A stretch of DNA of 64,000 nucleotides from Nitrospirota bacterium (lineage in GTDB: Bacteria; Nitrospirota; Nitrospiria; JACQBZ01), in contig JACQCA010000019.1 of the NCBI GenBank assembly GCA_016201865.1, positions 1-64,000 of the forward strand. The letters are read 5' to 3'. The notes beneath the pieces were generated by a model. It worked only from the letters and a program-made list of their open reading frames with translations. It did not search any database and had not been told where the DNA came from. The position numbers were made by a program, and so were the translations under genes. Positions 8,676 through 18,409 of this stretch are shown in pieces (the first letter of the stretch is position 1; each line of letters opens with the position of its first letter).

Positions 8676-11590
8676 CAGGATTCCTTTCCGAACCGCGTAT
8701 AAGGACAGATATCCTGATAGGCGCAGTACCGGCAGGCCATGTAAGAAGGGCGCGGGGCAAAATCGCCTTTCTTGATTCCGGAGGCCACCTCGCGTATCGT
8801 CGCGGCGGTTTTCTCCAGATCCCGGTCGGTTTTTTCCGCCCGTCCGACGAGTCCGGATTCAAGGAAATGGAGCTCCACGCGGTCCGGGATTCTTCCATGC
8901 TGTTCACGATAGGCCAGCGCATAGATCGAAAGCTGCAGGCTTTTCTTCGTTTCCTCATCCGCCTTCTTCTGCGTCTTGACGGCGGATGATTTGTAGTCGA
9001 TCACCCGGACCTCTCCATCGACTTCATCGATCCGGTCCCACCGTCCCGTGACTTTGGCCGATCCCGGGCTTCGGTCGATGAAGAATTTAAAACTCTTCTC
9101 AATAGCGGACGGGACGACATCGGAGGCCTCTTCCCTTTGAAAAAAACGCCGGAGTGTTTCCCGCCCGGCCGCCCGTCGCTGCTCTTCATGTTCCCGGCTT
9201 AAGAAGCCGTCATTGACCCAGGCGTTCTCAAAAACCTGAAGGAGTTCATCGAGCGGCATCGTCCGTCCGGCCATCTTCTGCCGCAGACAGGCCTGCGCCG
9301 CCGTGTGCAGCGCGCTCCCGTACATGACGGTCGGAGGGCGCGGCACGGGCGGCCGGATGAGATGGGCGAATTTGTATTTGAGCGGACAGGTCAGATAGTC
9401 GTCGATCTTATAGTAGCTCAAGATCGGCGATTCCGTCGGATAATACGGGGCGACGTTGGGATCGGCGGGAGGCCCGGCCGAGCGGCGGATCACCTCGATC
9501 GAGGCGGAACGGCGGATCGGGATCGCGTCGTCATTGAGTCCCAACGCCTCCAACACGAAACGACTCGTCCTTCGGGATTTTCCCCCGCCGTAATCCCGTG
9601 CCGAGGTCAGGTAAAGCTCCTCTTTGGCCCGCGTCATGCCGACATAAAACAGTCGGCGTTCTTCCTGAAGATGAAAATCGCCGGCCGGCAGCTCGTCCTT
9701 AATCAGGGTCTCCGGAAAATCGATCGGGTCGCCGCGTTCGCGCGCCGGAAACTTCTGTTCCACCAGGCTGACCAGAAACACCACACGGAACTCGAGCCCC
9801 TTGGCCTTGTGAACCGTCAGAATGTTCACCGCATCCTGTTCCGTCTCGACCTCGGCCGCGGCCGGATCGTCTCCGGCCTCAATCAGGGCGTCCAGATGCC
9901 GTACGACGTGCCGGACCGAGTGGACGTCCAGAACGGCCTCGATCCGGCGGATCTTCTCAAAAAACTCCCCCATGTTTTTGATCGTCAGCTCGGCCTCCAG
10001 CGTTTCGGCCTTCGTCAGGTCCGTCAGATACCCGGTCTGCTGAAGGAAACGGTAGAGAAGGACCGAGGCGGGGAGAGTCCTTGACGCTTCGCGAAAGTGA
10101 TGAATGTCATGAAGCAGTCGGGCGATCACCGGAACGGCGGTCGGGGAGGGCGCGAAGAGGTCCTCAAAGCCCGTGAGATGCTCGAAGACATCGGCCAGCG
10201 TTCGGCGTTTCCGGTCGGCGAGGGTGGAGCACCAGGCCAGCGTATCCATATCCAATCGGTAGATATCGGAACCGGCCAGTTGGTAGAGGCTCAGGCTATC
10301 GGCGGGATCGGACAGAACCTTCATGAAGGCGGTCAGCGTCCGGATCTCTTCCCGGCGGTACAGCCCGCGGTTTCCGGTGAACGAGTAGGGGATCCTCCGA
10401 ATGTTGAGCGCCCGCATGAAGGGTTCGGCATCCTGATTCGCACGCACTAAGATCGCAATGTCTTTATAGAGATAGCGTCCGGTGTCGACCTTTTCCTCGA
10501 TGCTCTTGGCCACGCCGTCCGCCTCGGCCGAGACGGTGTCGTAGGCCAGGTGAAGCACCGGGACGTCGCCGGGTCGTTGCGCCTTCAGGCGCTTGTCGAT
10601 CTTGTTCCGGACTTCCAGGCGGTCCGGGTCGTTGTGGCGGATCAGACGATAGGCCGTGTCCAGAAGCGTCTGGGTCGAGCGGTGGTTCTCGGTCAGGACC
10701 GCCTGCCTTGCCTCCGGATAGTGTTTCATGAAATTGAGGATATTGCTGATCGCGGCTCCGCGGAATTTATAGATGCTCTGATCGTCGTCCCCGACGACGA
10801 CGATGTTCTTGTGGCCCTGCGCCAGCAGGCGGACGAGCTGGAACTGGGTGTAGTTCGTGTCTTGAAATTCGTCCACCAGGACGAAACGGAACCGATCCTG
10901 ATACCGTTTCAGGATCATGGGATGGGTCCGAAAAAGATTGAGGGGCAGCAACACGAGATCGCCGAAATCCACGCGGCCTTCCTTCATCAGAAGCCGCTGG
11001 TAGGCTTCATACGTCCGGGCCAGCTCCATCTGCTGTTGCGCCGATTCCGCAAGGCTTTTATCTTTCGGTTTCCGGCGGGCCTTCGCGGCCTGCCGCTCGG
11101 CGAAGGCGAGATACTCCTCCGGTCCGACGTCCTCGTCCTTGGCCCGCGAAATCAGCGTCAGGATCGCCTCGATATGCTTCGTGGGATTGCTCAGAGGCCG
11201 GTAATAATCGAGCTCGAACTCGAAGAGATGTTCTGCGAAAAAGATCACCTGTTCCGGGCGGGACAATGTTCTAAAGTCGGTCGTCAGACCGAGCGCCAGG
11301 CCGTGCTCGCGCAGAACTCGCTCGCCGAAGGAATGGAAGGTGCTGATCTGATAACCGAAGGCCCCCATCGGCGTAAGAATATCCACGCGCTCCTCCATTT
11401 CATTGGCAGCCTTCTCGGTGAAGGTCAGCGCAAGGATTTCTTCCGGCCGGGCCTTTCGGGTCGAGATGAGGTGCGCGATCTGGTGGGCGATGACGAGGGT
11501 CTTGCCGGTGCCTGCGCCGGCGATGATCAGCAGCGGCCCGCCTTCATGCTCGATCGCCGTTCGCTGTTGCGGGGTCAGGTCCATAGCCAA
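8675..11590 (-). CDS. UvrD/PcrA-family superfamily 1 helicase fused to RecB-like PD-(D/E)XK nuclease with Fe-S cysteines
   Basis: Walker A 'IAGAGTGKT', 'VDEFQDTN', 'GDDDQSIYKFRGA', nuclease 'VRVIDYKSS', terminal CxxCx5C 'CRYCAYQDIC' plus upstream 'LTCPLKYKF'. Confidence 0.93.
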   Translation of the reverse strand: MAMDLTPQQRTAIEHEGGPLLIIAGAGTGKTLVIAHQIAHLISTRKARPEEILALTFTEKAANEMEERVDILTPMGAFGYQISTFHSFGERVLREHGLALGLTTDFRTLSRPEQVIFFAEHLFEFELDYYRPLSNPTKHIEAILTLISRAKDEDVGPEEYLAFAERQAAKARRKPKDKSLAESAQQQMELARTYEAYQRLLMKEGRVDFGDLVLLPLNLFRTHPMILKRYQDRFRFVLVDEFQDTNYTQFQLVRLLAQGHKNIVVVGDDDQSIYKFRGAAISNILNFMKHYPEARQAVLTENHRSTQTLLDTAYRLIRHNDPDRLEVRNKIDKRLKAQRPGDVPVLHLAYDTVSAEADGVAKSIEEKVDTGRYLYKDIAILVRANQDAEPFMRALNIRRIPYSFTGNRGLYRREEIRTLTAFMKVLSDPADSLSLYQLAGSDIYRLDMDTLAWCSTLADRKRRTLADVFEHLTGFEDLFAPSPTAVPVIARLLHDIHHFREASRTLPASVLLYRFLQQTGYLTDLTKAETLEAELTIKNMGEFFEKIRRIEAVLDVHSVRHVVRHLDALIEAGDDPAAAEVETEQDAVNILTVHKAKGLEFRVVFLVSLVEQKFPARERGDPIDFPETLIKDELPAGDFHLQEERRLFYVGMTRAKEELYLTSARDYGGGKSRRTSRFVLEALGLNDDAIPIRRSASIEVIRRSAGPPADPNVAPYYPTESPILSYYKIDDYLTCPLKYKFAHLIRPPVPRPPTVMYGSALHTAAQACLRQKMAGRTMPLDELLQVFENAWVNDGFLSREHEEQRRAAGRETLRRFFQREEASDVVPSAIEKSFKFFIDRSPGSAKVTGRWDRIDEVDGEVRVIDYKSSAVKTQKKADEETKKSLQLSIYALAYREQHGRIPDRVELHFLESGLVGRAEKTDRDLEKTAATIREVASGIKKGDFAPRPSYMACRYCAYQDICPYTRFGKES

Positions 11591-11639
11591 TTCTACTTTG
11601 GCCGGACGGGCATGTCAAACCTTTGATTCATAGAGTGTC

Positions 11640-11668
11640 TTGATTTTTTAAGAAGGTTCTGCTATGAA
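11640..11668 (+). promoter_or_regulatory. putative promoter TTGATT-N17-TATGAA
   Basis: Upstream of the DUF2442/DUF4160 pair. Confidence 0.4.
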
Positions 11669-11691
11669 TAAATCGAGAAGAGGTAATCGCC

Positions 11692-11955
11692 ATGTTAAAA
11701 ATTATTGATGTTCGGCCGTTGCCCGGCTTTAAAATCCGGGTCAAATTTCAAGACGGGGTTGAAGGCCAGGTGGATCTTTCTGATCTTGCAGGGAAAGGTG
11801 TTTTTTCCAAGTGGAAGGAACCGGGGTTTTTTGAGTCGGTGTTTATTGATAAAGAAAGCCATACCGTCGCCTGGCCGGGCGGAATAGATTTGTCTCCTGA
11901 ATCTCTCTATGCCGAAATTACGGGAAAAAGTCCTCTAAAGACAACGCATGCCTGA
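11692..11955 (+). CDS. DUF2442 domain protein
   Basis: 'DVRPLPGFKIRVKFQDGVEGQVDLSDLAGKGVFSKWKEPGFFESVFIDKESHTVAWPGGIDLSPESLYAEI'. Confidence 0.88.
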   Translation: MLKIIDVRPLPGFKIRVKFQDGVEGQVDLSDLAGKGVFSKWKEPGFFESVFIDKESHTVAWPGGIDLSPESLYAEITGKSPLKTTHA

Positions 11956-12208
11956 GATAAGCCGGTTCTATGGTATTGTCATTTACATTTTCTTCCGAGA
12001 ACATGACCCTCCTCACTTCCATGCCATCTATGGAGAACATGAGGCCCTTATCGGCATCCAAACCCTAAGCGTCTTTGCCGGTCGCCTGCCCGCGCGATCC
12101 TTGGGTCTTGTCGTAGAGTGGGCTGAGCTTCATAAAGAAGAGCTCATGGAAGCTTGGACCCGCGCCCGAAACCATCAGCTCCCAAACAAGATTGAACCTT
12201 TGCCGTAG
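11948..12208 (+). CDS. DUF4160 domain protein
   Basis: 'MPEISRFYGIVIYIFFREHDPPHFHAIYGEHEALI'; overlaps the preceding ORF by 8 nt. Confidence 0.9.
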   Translation: MPEISRFYGIVIYIFFREHDPPHFHAIYGEHEALIGIQTLSVFAGRLPARSLGLVVEWAELHKEELMEAWTRARNHQLPNKIEPLP

Positions 12209-12320
12209 TTTTCACTTGATCCTCTCCAGAATGCAATCAGCCGCCGTAGCGGGAAAATCTTTGAGGGCTATGTTGATTTAGAGAGATTTTAAGATGGGTT
12301 ATGTTTCCCGTTGATCGAGA

Positions 12321-12962
12321 TCAAGCAGACCACAAAATATCAACCTCACAGGTAAAGTCAGCGTCTTCGAGGAGAGATCGCATTGACCCCGGCGTATTCC
12401 TCGTATGAGCCGATCCCGTGATCACTATTGCCCAGTCACCCCCACTCTTTGCCGCTCGGTTTTGAATCTGTTGCGCAAATCTTTTACTGCGGTCAAGATT
12501 GTCGATGCCTTGTTTTGTTGCTGCTCGAATCAATTCGCTGAGTCGGTCGATAGATCCGGGCCACTGCCCACCTGAACGCTCCACATACAGATTTAACCGG
12601 AGCTCTGCGTACTTGTCGATGTCTATCGTGTTTCGGCTCTCTGCAGGTCCAATATCTACCCATAGGATTTCAACATCGGAAAAGATTTCTCGATGAGTAT
12701 CACCCTCGTAGGCCAGAGAACTTTCAAGAATATCCAACTCGGCTGATGAAAGACTATGCCACTGTCCCTGCAATAATCCTCGAAACCTTTCTCTTTGAGC
12801 TATGATTCTGCCGAATCGGTCCTCATCGTACTCCACCGCTACAAACGCCGGTGGCCCCGCATTCTTGTCATTAAGTTTCCGTAGCCATTGCTTCAGATCC
12901 CGTCTGCCCAGCGGGTCATGGTGATTTACCCCTGCCAGGCAGAGTTTCATCCACTGCTTCAT
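12321..12962 (-). CDS. hypothetical protein, possibly TraB/Tiki-like
   Basis: N-terminal 'LAGVNHHDP', 'VAVEYD', C-terminal 'VITGSAHTRNTPGSMRSLLEDADFTCEVDIL' resemble the GxxH...ExD...GaaH layout; weak. Confidence 0.4.
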   Translation of the reverse strand: MKQWMKLCLAGVNHHDPLGRRDLKQWLRKLNDKNAGPPAFVAVEYDEDRFGRIIAQRERFRGLLQGQWHSLSSAELDILESSLAYEGDTHREIFSDVEILWVDIGPAESRNTIDIDKYAELRLNLYVERSGGQWPGSIDRLSELIRAATKQGIDNLDRSKRFAQQIQNRAAKSGGDWAIVITGSAHTRNTPGSMRSLLEDADFTCEVDILWSA

Positions 12963-13017
12963 AGTTGCCCGGGTGTCGGGTGACGGTACCGAGATGACTG
13001 CATGAACTTCACCTATG

Positions 13018-13089
13018 ACCTATATTGCCTTGGATATCGTCTACATCAATTTGGATCGAACATACATCAGATTGAATCGAAGATATGTC
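13018..13089. repeat. degenerate 21-bp tandem repeat (~3.5 units)
   Basis: + frame reads [28 protein letters not shown], one heptad per 21 bp. Confidence 0.55.
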
Positions 13090-13816
13090 TGGCCGCGGCC
13101 AGTATGCCGGCCTGACGCATCCCGCCGCCGAACATCCGGCGCAATCGTCGGAGGTGAGGAATTCGATTGCGCGTCGTGCAGATCATTGAGCCGACCGGCG
13201 CGCCGAGACCTTTTGAAAGACAGAAAGAGACGGTGTCGAAGGGTTTCGCATAGTCCGCGGCCGGAATCCCGGATGCCGCGGAGGCGTTGAAGATCCGCGC
13301 GCCGTCCAGATGCATCGCCACGCCGCGGCTCCGTGCGACTTTTGCGACGGCCCGGATCGTCTCCAGAGGATAGATCGTCCCACCGCCCCGGTTGTGCGTG
13401 TTTTCAAGACAGATGAGGCGTGTGGGCGGAAGATAGTATTCATCCGTCCGGATCGCCTCGGCCACTTGATCCGCTTTTAGAATTCCGCGAACACCCGGCA
13501 GACAATAGAACTGAACCCCGCTTAAGGCCCCTCCGGCCCCGGCCTCGTAATGGAAGATATGGGCCTGGGCCTCGAGGATCACCTCGTCGCCGGGCTGTGT
13601 TAAGGCTCGGATCGCAAGCTGATTGGCCATAATCCCCGAGGGAACGAACAACGCGGACTCTTTTCCTAATAATTCGGCCGCCCGCTCCTGAAGGCGGTTG
13701 ACGGTGGGGTCCTCGCCGAAGACATCATCGCCCACCTCGGCCTCGGCCATGACTTTGCGCATGGCCGGCGTCGGCCGTGTGACGGTGTCGCTTCGAAGAT
13801 CGATCACGGATTTCAT
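13067..13816 (-). pseudogene. low-specificity L-threonine aldolase, apparently 3'-truncated (249 aa)
   Basis: '[39 protein letters not shown]', '[11 protein letters not shown]', '[14 protein letters not shown]', then stops just after '[13 protein letters not shown]'; the family C-terminal domain is absent. Confidence 0.75.
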
Positions 13817-15168
13817 GAAACGGTCTGCCCATCGGCGAGGGCCGCGCGCTGCCAGCGTTCGGAGCGGTATCGGATCAGGAGCAGGATCATCCGCACAACC
13901 CAGTCCGCCACCATGACGCTCCAGACGAACGTGAGGCCCAAGCCCAGAACGCGGGAAAACAGGTAGGCCAACGGAACTCGAACCAGCCAGCTCCCGACCA
14001 CGGTGGTGAATAAAAGATACTGCGTGTCGCCGGCGCCTTTGAGCGAGCCGGACAGCACCATCGTGATCGCCAGCGGGACCTGAAGGATCGCCACGATTTT
14101 CAGGAACAGTGTTCCCAGCCGGATTACCTCGGCATCCGTGGTGAAGAGCCGGAGCAAAAGGTACGGGAAAAAGAAAAACAGGAGTCCCATCCCGGCCATC
14201 AGCATCACCGCGAAGCGGTTGGCTTCCCAGTTCACCAGATGGGCCCGATCGCGCTGATTGGCCCCCAGGCTCTGGCCGACCGCGGTCGTCACGGCGATCG
14301 AGAAGCCGTAGCCCGGCATGAACGAAAGCGCTTCGATTGATACGCCGACCTGATGAGCGGCATAGGCGGCCGTCCCGTAAAACATGATCATTTTAAGATA
14401 GAGGGTCTGACCGGCCTGCTGCAACGCGCGATCGCCGAAGACCGGCAGGCCGATCCGGATCACTTCCTTGAGCAGTGATAGGTTAAACCGCCCCGCGTGA
14501 ATGACCCCGCGATGGTAAAGCGTCCATAGGAGGAGCAGCGCGCCGAAGCCTTCCGAGATCCCGATCGCGATCGCGGCCCCGATTACCCCGATCTGAGGCG
14601 CGGTTCCAAAGCCGTACCAAGTGCCGTAGATCAGGGGGTAGGCGATCAGGACATGCAGGACGTTGATCAGAACGACCGCGATGAAGGGGGTCCCCGTGTC
14701 TCCGATCCCATAGAGGATATTGCAGAGAATGTTCACAAGGGCCGTGAATCCGAATACGGCAAAGATGATCTTGATATAGCCGTCGGCCAGATCGACCACG
14801 GCCGGTTCGGCTCCCAGGAACAGCGCCCCTTGCTTTCCGAAGGCCCAACCGACCCAGCTGATCAACAGGGAAAGAATGAGACCCAACAAGATGGATTGAA
14901 ACGCAATCCGGGCCGCTTCCGGTTGCCGCCGGCCCCCATAGAGTTGCGCGATGACGACCGTGGTGCCGGACGACAGTCCCCAGATGACGGTCATCGAGAT
15001 GAAGATCAGAAGCTGGCCGATTCCCACGGCTGCGATCGCCTCTTTCCCGAGGCCGCCGACCAGGAAAATATCAATGATGCTCACGCCCCGCTGCAGCAGG
15101 CTGCTTAAAACGACCGGGACGGCCAGTGTGAATATCTCGCGGCGGATCTGTCGGCGAAGGGGGGTCAT
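13813..15168 (-). CDS. MATE family efflux transporter
   Basis: ~12 TM; '[36 protein letters not shown]'-type N-terminus and internal repeat. Confidence 0.92.
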   Translation of the reverse strand: MTPLRRQIRREIFTLAVPVVLSSLLQRGVSIIDIFLVGGLGKEAIAAVGIGQLLIFISMTVIWGLSSGTTVVIAQLYGGRRQPEAARIAFQSILLGLILSLLISWVGWAFGKQGALFLGAEPAVVDLADGYIKIIFAVFGFTALVNILCNILYGIGDTGTPFIAVVLINVLHVLIAYPLIYGTWYGFGTAPQIGVIGAAIAIGISEGFGALLLLWTLYHRGVIHAGRFNLSLLKEVIRIGLPVFGDRALQQAGQTLYLKMIMFYGTAAYAAHQVGVSIEALSFMPGYGFSIAVTTAVGQSLGANQRDRAHLVNWEANRFAVMLMAGMGLLFFFFPYLLLRLFTTDAEVIRLGTLFLKIVAILQVPLAITMVLSGSLKGAGDTQYLLFTTVVGSWLVRVPLAYLFSRVLGLGLTFVWSVMVADWVVRMILLLIRYRSERWQRAALADGQTVS

Positions 15169-15224
15169 TGTTTTTTAATTATAACCTATTTTGGGTCCGA
15201 ATCAAGAAGGGAGAGGGCGATGAG

Positions 15225-16262
15225 TTATTTCCCGTTGCGGAAGGTCCTTTCGATTCCCGGTGAATAATGCGAATGTCCCTCGTCGTCCACGATGATCCCT
15301 TCAATACCGGGAAGGCTTTTGATGAGCGTCATGCCTTTTTCCGGGCCGAGGACGAAGACGGCTGTTGAGAGCGCATCGGAGGTCATCGTGTCCGGGGCCA
15401 GGATCGAGACGCTCCGGCAGCCCCGCGCCGGATAGCCTGTCTTAGGATCGATGATATGGTGATAGAGGATGCCGTCTTTAATGAAAAACCGCTCGTAATC
15501 GCCGGAGGTCGAGAGAGAAATGTTGGTGAGGGCCAGCGTTCCGAGAAGTTTGGTCTTGTCTCTCGGGTGCTGGATGCCGATGGCCCAGGGTTTTCCGTCC
15601 TCCGTCCCTTGGATCCGCATATCGCCGCCGGCCTTGATGACGGCGTTCTTGATTCCCGCGTTCACCATGACCTGCATCGCCTTGTCCACGGCATATCCTT
15701 TGGCGATTCCGCCGAGGCCGATTCCCATCCCCGGTTTCTTGAGGAAGACGGTCTTCCGGGTCTGGTCCAGTTGGATATCCCTGTAGTTGATCAGCGGCTG
15801 CGTCTTCCGGATCTCATCCGGGGTCGGTATTTTCTCATCGCCCTTTGAAAATTTCCACAAGCCTCTCATCGCGGCCCAGGAGATATCAAACGCGCCGCCG
15901 GATAACTCCGAGATCGTCTGTCCGGCCACAATGACATGGAGCAGTTCATCCGGAACGGTCACGGCCTTCCGACCCGCCATTCGATTGATCATCGAGACGG
16001 GGGTTTCTTCCTTCCATTCGCTCATCACGTTCTCGATCCGGGCCATTTCCCCAATGGCCGCATCGAACGCCGCATGAACCTTCGTCTCGTCCGTATCCGA
16101 CGCGATCAGCTCGATATCCGTGCCCATCAGCACCGTATTTTTCTTGAACGTTTTTCCGAAGGAGGAGGCGGGCGTTGCGGCCAAACAGAACGTCAGCCCG
16201 AGGACGAGCGCCGTTGCCCGGCCGGCCGGGAACGGATTATTCCGAAAACCAGTGGGTGACAT
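15225..16262 (-). CDS. apbE: FAD:protein FMN transferase (ApbE family)
   Basis: 'VLMGTDIELIASD', 'GGIAKGYAVDKAMQVM', 'AVIKAGGDMRIQG', 'HHIIDPKTGYPARGCRSVSILAPDTMTSDALSTAVFVLG'. Confidence 0.95.
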   Translation of the reverse strand: MSPTGFRNNPFPAGRATALVLGLTFCLAATPASSFGKTFKKNTVLMGTDIELIASDTDETKVHAAFDAAIGEMARIENVMSEWKEETPVSMINRMAGRKAVTVPDELLHVIVAGQTISELSGGAFDISWAAMRGLWKFSKGDEKIPTPDEIRKTQPLINYRDIQLDQTRKTVFLKKPGMGIGLGGIAKGYAVDKAMQVMVNAGIKNAVIKAGGDMRIQGTEDGKPWAIGIQHPRDKTKLLGTLALTNISLSTSGDYERFFIKDGILYHHIIDPKTGYPARGCRSVSILAPDTMTSDALSTAVFVLGPEKGMTLIKSLPGIEGIIVDDEGHSHYSPGIERTFRNGK

Positions 16263-16977
16263 ATTGGGAGAGTGTGCCTAAATTGTTGGTAAAGATCAAG
16301 AGTCCGACGCCGATTAAGAAGAGGCCGCTCACCATCGTGATTCGATTCATGTAAGGGGCGATCTTCTTAAAGGCGCTCAAGAAGCTGTTGAGGGCGAGGG
16401 AGGAGAGAAAAAAGGGGATCCCCAGACCGAGGGAATAGGCCGATAGAAGCGCCATGCCGTGGGTCATGGTCTGCGCCGTCGTCGCGACCATCAGGATCGC
16501 GCCCAGGATCGGGCCGATGCAGGGAGTCCAGCCGGCCGCGAAGCTGATGCCCACCAGGACCGATCCGGCATAACCGAGCGGTTTATTCTTTAGATGAATT
16601 CTTTTTTCTCTCTGCAGGAAGCCGAACTTGATCAGACCGGCAAAGTGAAGGCCGAGAAGCATCACGATCAGGCCGCCCGCTTTCTGGAGCGCGCCCTGGT
16701 GCTGATTCAGGACGTTTCCGAGGGTGGTGGCGGAGGCCCCGAGCGAGACGAAAACGGTCGAGAATCCGAGGATGAAGAACAGAGAATGGAGCGTCGTGGT
16801 TTTTCGGATCCGCGCGCGGTCTTCGCCTTTCGTCATATCGTCAAACGAAATGCCGGTGATGAAGGAAGCATAGGAAGGCAGCAACGGGAGCACGCAGGGC
16901 GATACGAAGGAAAGAAACCCGGCCGTCAGAGCCACCATGAACGATACATTCGATGAAGCATCCATCCGAACCCCCAC
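16237..16977 (-). CDS. CcdA family cytochrome c biogenesis / thiol-reductant transporter
   Basis: 'GFLSFVSPCVLPLLPSYASFITG', 'SFAAGWTPCIGPILGAIL'. Confidence 0.93.
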   Translation of the reverse strand: MGVRMDASSNVSFMVALTAGFLSFVSPCVLPLLPSYASFITGISFDDMTKGEDRARIRKTTTLHSLFFILGFSTVFVSLGASATTLGNVLNQHQGALQKAGGLIVMLLGLHFAGLIKFGFLQREKRIHLKNKPLGYAGSVLVGISFAAGWTPCIGPILGAILMVATTAQTMTHGMALLSAYSLGLGIPFFLSSLALNSFLSAFKKIAPYMNRITMVSGLFLIGVGLLIFTNNLGTLSQYVTHWFSE

Positions 16978-16980
16978 AGG

Positions 16981-18243
16981 TTAGAAATTAAATCGCAGCC
17001 CGATCATGACCGAGTGGGCCGTCACATGAATCGTCTCGGTATAGAACTCATAGCGCGCCTCGAACGTCCCTAACCGGATGCCGTTGGAGCGGCCCGGTGT
17101 TGCCTTGAAGAGGTGGGTGTATTTCAGGCCCGCGAGCTCCGAACTCAGCGCCAGCAACTGCTGAGAGGAGGAGCGATAGCGGTCCGCCGCCGTGTAAAGA
17201 TCTTTGGCAAAGAAGGCCGCCGTCTGACGGTAATACCGAAGATTCAGTCCGAGGATGTTTCGGTCCGTCACGTATTTATTGTACTCGGCCTCCTCGGTAT
17301 GGGAGGTGATATTCCAGTCATCCGTATAGTACCGATACGTCAGCTTGACGGAGGATCGGTCCATGAAGCCGTCCGAAAAATAGTGATTGATCCCCAACAG
17401 GACGGCATTCCTTGACCGGGTGCTCGGGAAAACCTCTCCCTCGCACGAGCCGGCTGCCTTGGCGGTGCACTGATCCGGGGTCGTCGGGCTGATCGCGACC
17501 AGCCGATTTCCTTCCGGGATGAAGCCGCGGGCCCGACTGCCGGAGTAGCCGATCTGCGCGAATGTGACGGGGGAGAGCAGTTGCGTGATGCCGAAGTAGT
17601 AATTGTCGGTATCCCGGCTCTTGCGGCCGTCCATGAAACGGCCGTAGACCAGGTCCATGTTTTTAGAGTAGCTCAATGTCAGCGTCGTATTTTTCTCGAA
17701 CAGATCTTTTTTCAGGGTGATGCTGGGGGTGTTTGAGAGATAGTCTTTTTCCTGGCTGTAGTCGTAATAAAATTCGGTCGTGATGAGATTGTTGAAATTA
17801 TGACTGAACCCGGCCGTCAGCTCGTTCCGGGTGTCGGTGGTCGTTCCGCCACCGGTCGCCGCGCTGGACGCGGTGGAAACCGCGGCCACGTTTTGTCGGA
17901 CCCCGCCCTTTCCTTCTCCCCCTTCTCCTCCCTCACTTCCTTCGCCGAGAAATTCCGGGTTGATGAAGTCCACGGTGTATTTGAAATAGGACGAGGTTTC
18001 CAGCGAAACGTCCTTGTTCAGCGCAAAGACCTCGGTGTAAACGGCGACATGGTTGCTGAAGCTGTGAACGTAACTCTGCGTCACCGCATAATCTTCGGCC
18101 GCCGCGCCGCGCGCGAAGACAGCGGCAACGACGATACAGCCCAAGGCAAGGCCGGCGATTCGGAAACGGTTCTTTCGTCCGGGAATGTTAGTTGCAACCA
18201 CAACCGCCGCCGCTGACGCCGAAACTGCCCGTGCTGCCCTCAC
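16981..18243 (-). CDS. DUF3570 family beta-barrel protein
   Basis: Signal peptide, TonB-less barrel-like strands, 'YVHSFSNHVAVYTEVFALNKDVSLETSSYFKYTVDFI', ends 'MIGLRFNF'; true start probably downstream of 18243. Confidence 0.78.
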   Translation of the reverse strand: MRAARAVSASAAAVVVATNIPGRKNRFRIAGLALGCIVVAAVFARGAAAEDYAVTQSYVHSFSNHVAVYTEVFALNKDVSLETSSYFKYTVDFINPEFLGEGSEGGEGGEGKGGVRQNVAAVSTASSAATGGGTTTDTRNELTAGFSHNFNNLITTEFYYDYSQEKDYLSNTPSITLKKDLFEKNTTLTLSYSKNMDLVYGRFMDGRKSRDTDNYYFGITQLLSPVTFAQIGYSGSRARGFIPEGNRLVAISPTTPDQCTAKAAGSCEGEVFPSTRSRNAVLLGINHYFSDGFMDRSSVKLTYRYYTDDWNITSHTEEAEYNKYVTDRNILGLNLRYYRQTAAFFAKDLYTAADRYRSSSQQLLALSSELAGLKYTHLFKATPGRSNGIRLGTFEARYEFYTETIHVTAHSVMIGLRFNF

Positions 18244-18406
18244 GGGTGCTGATGGAATGCTCCCGAACCGCCTTCTCTTCCTTGTTGTAATCCGGCTGCA
18301 TGATGGGATCCGCGAGATGTTCCCGTTCCCAGGGTTTCACGCCGGCGCAGCCGTTAGCGATGGAGAGGATACCGATCAATCCGATGATGAATAAATTTCT
18401 GTTCAC
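18188..18406 (-). CDS. DUF4266 small lipoprotein
   Basis: MNRNLFIIGLIGILSIANGCAGVKPWEREHLADPIMQPDYNKEEKAVREHSISTREGSTGSFGVSGGGCGCN. Confidence 0.85.
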   Translation of the reverse strand: MNRNLFIIGLIGILSIANGCAGVKPWEREHLADPIMQPDYNKEEKAVREHSISTREGSTGSFGVSGGGCGCN

Positions 18407-18409
18407 CGA

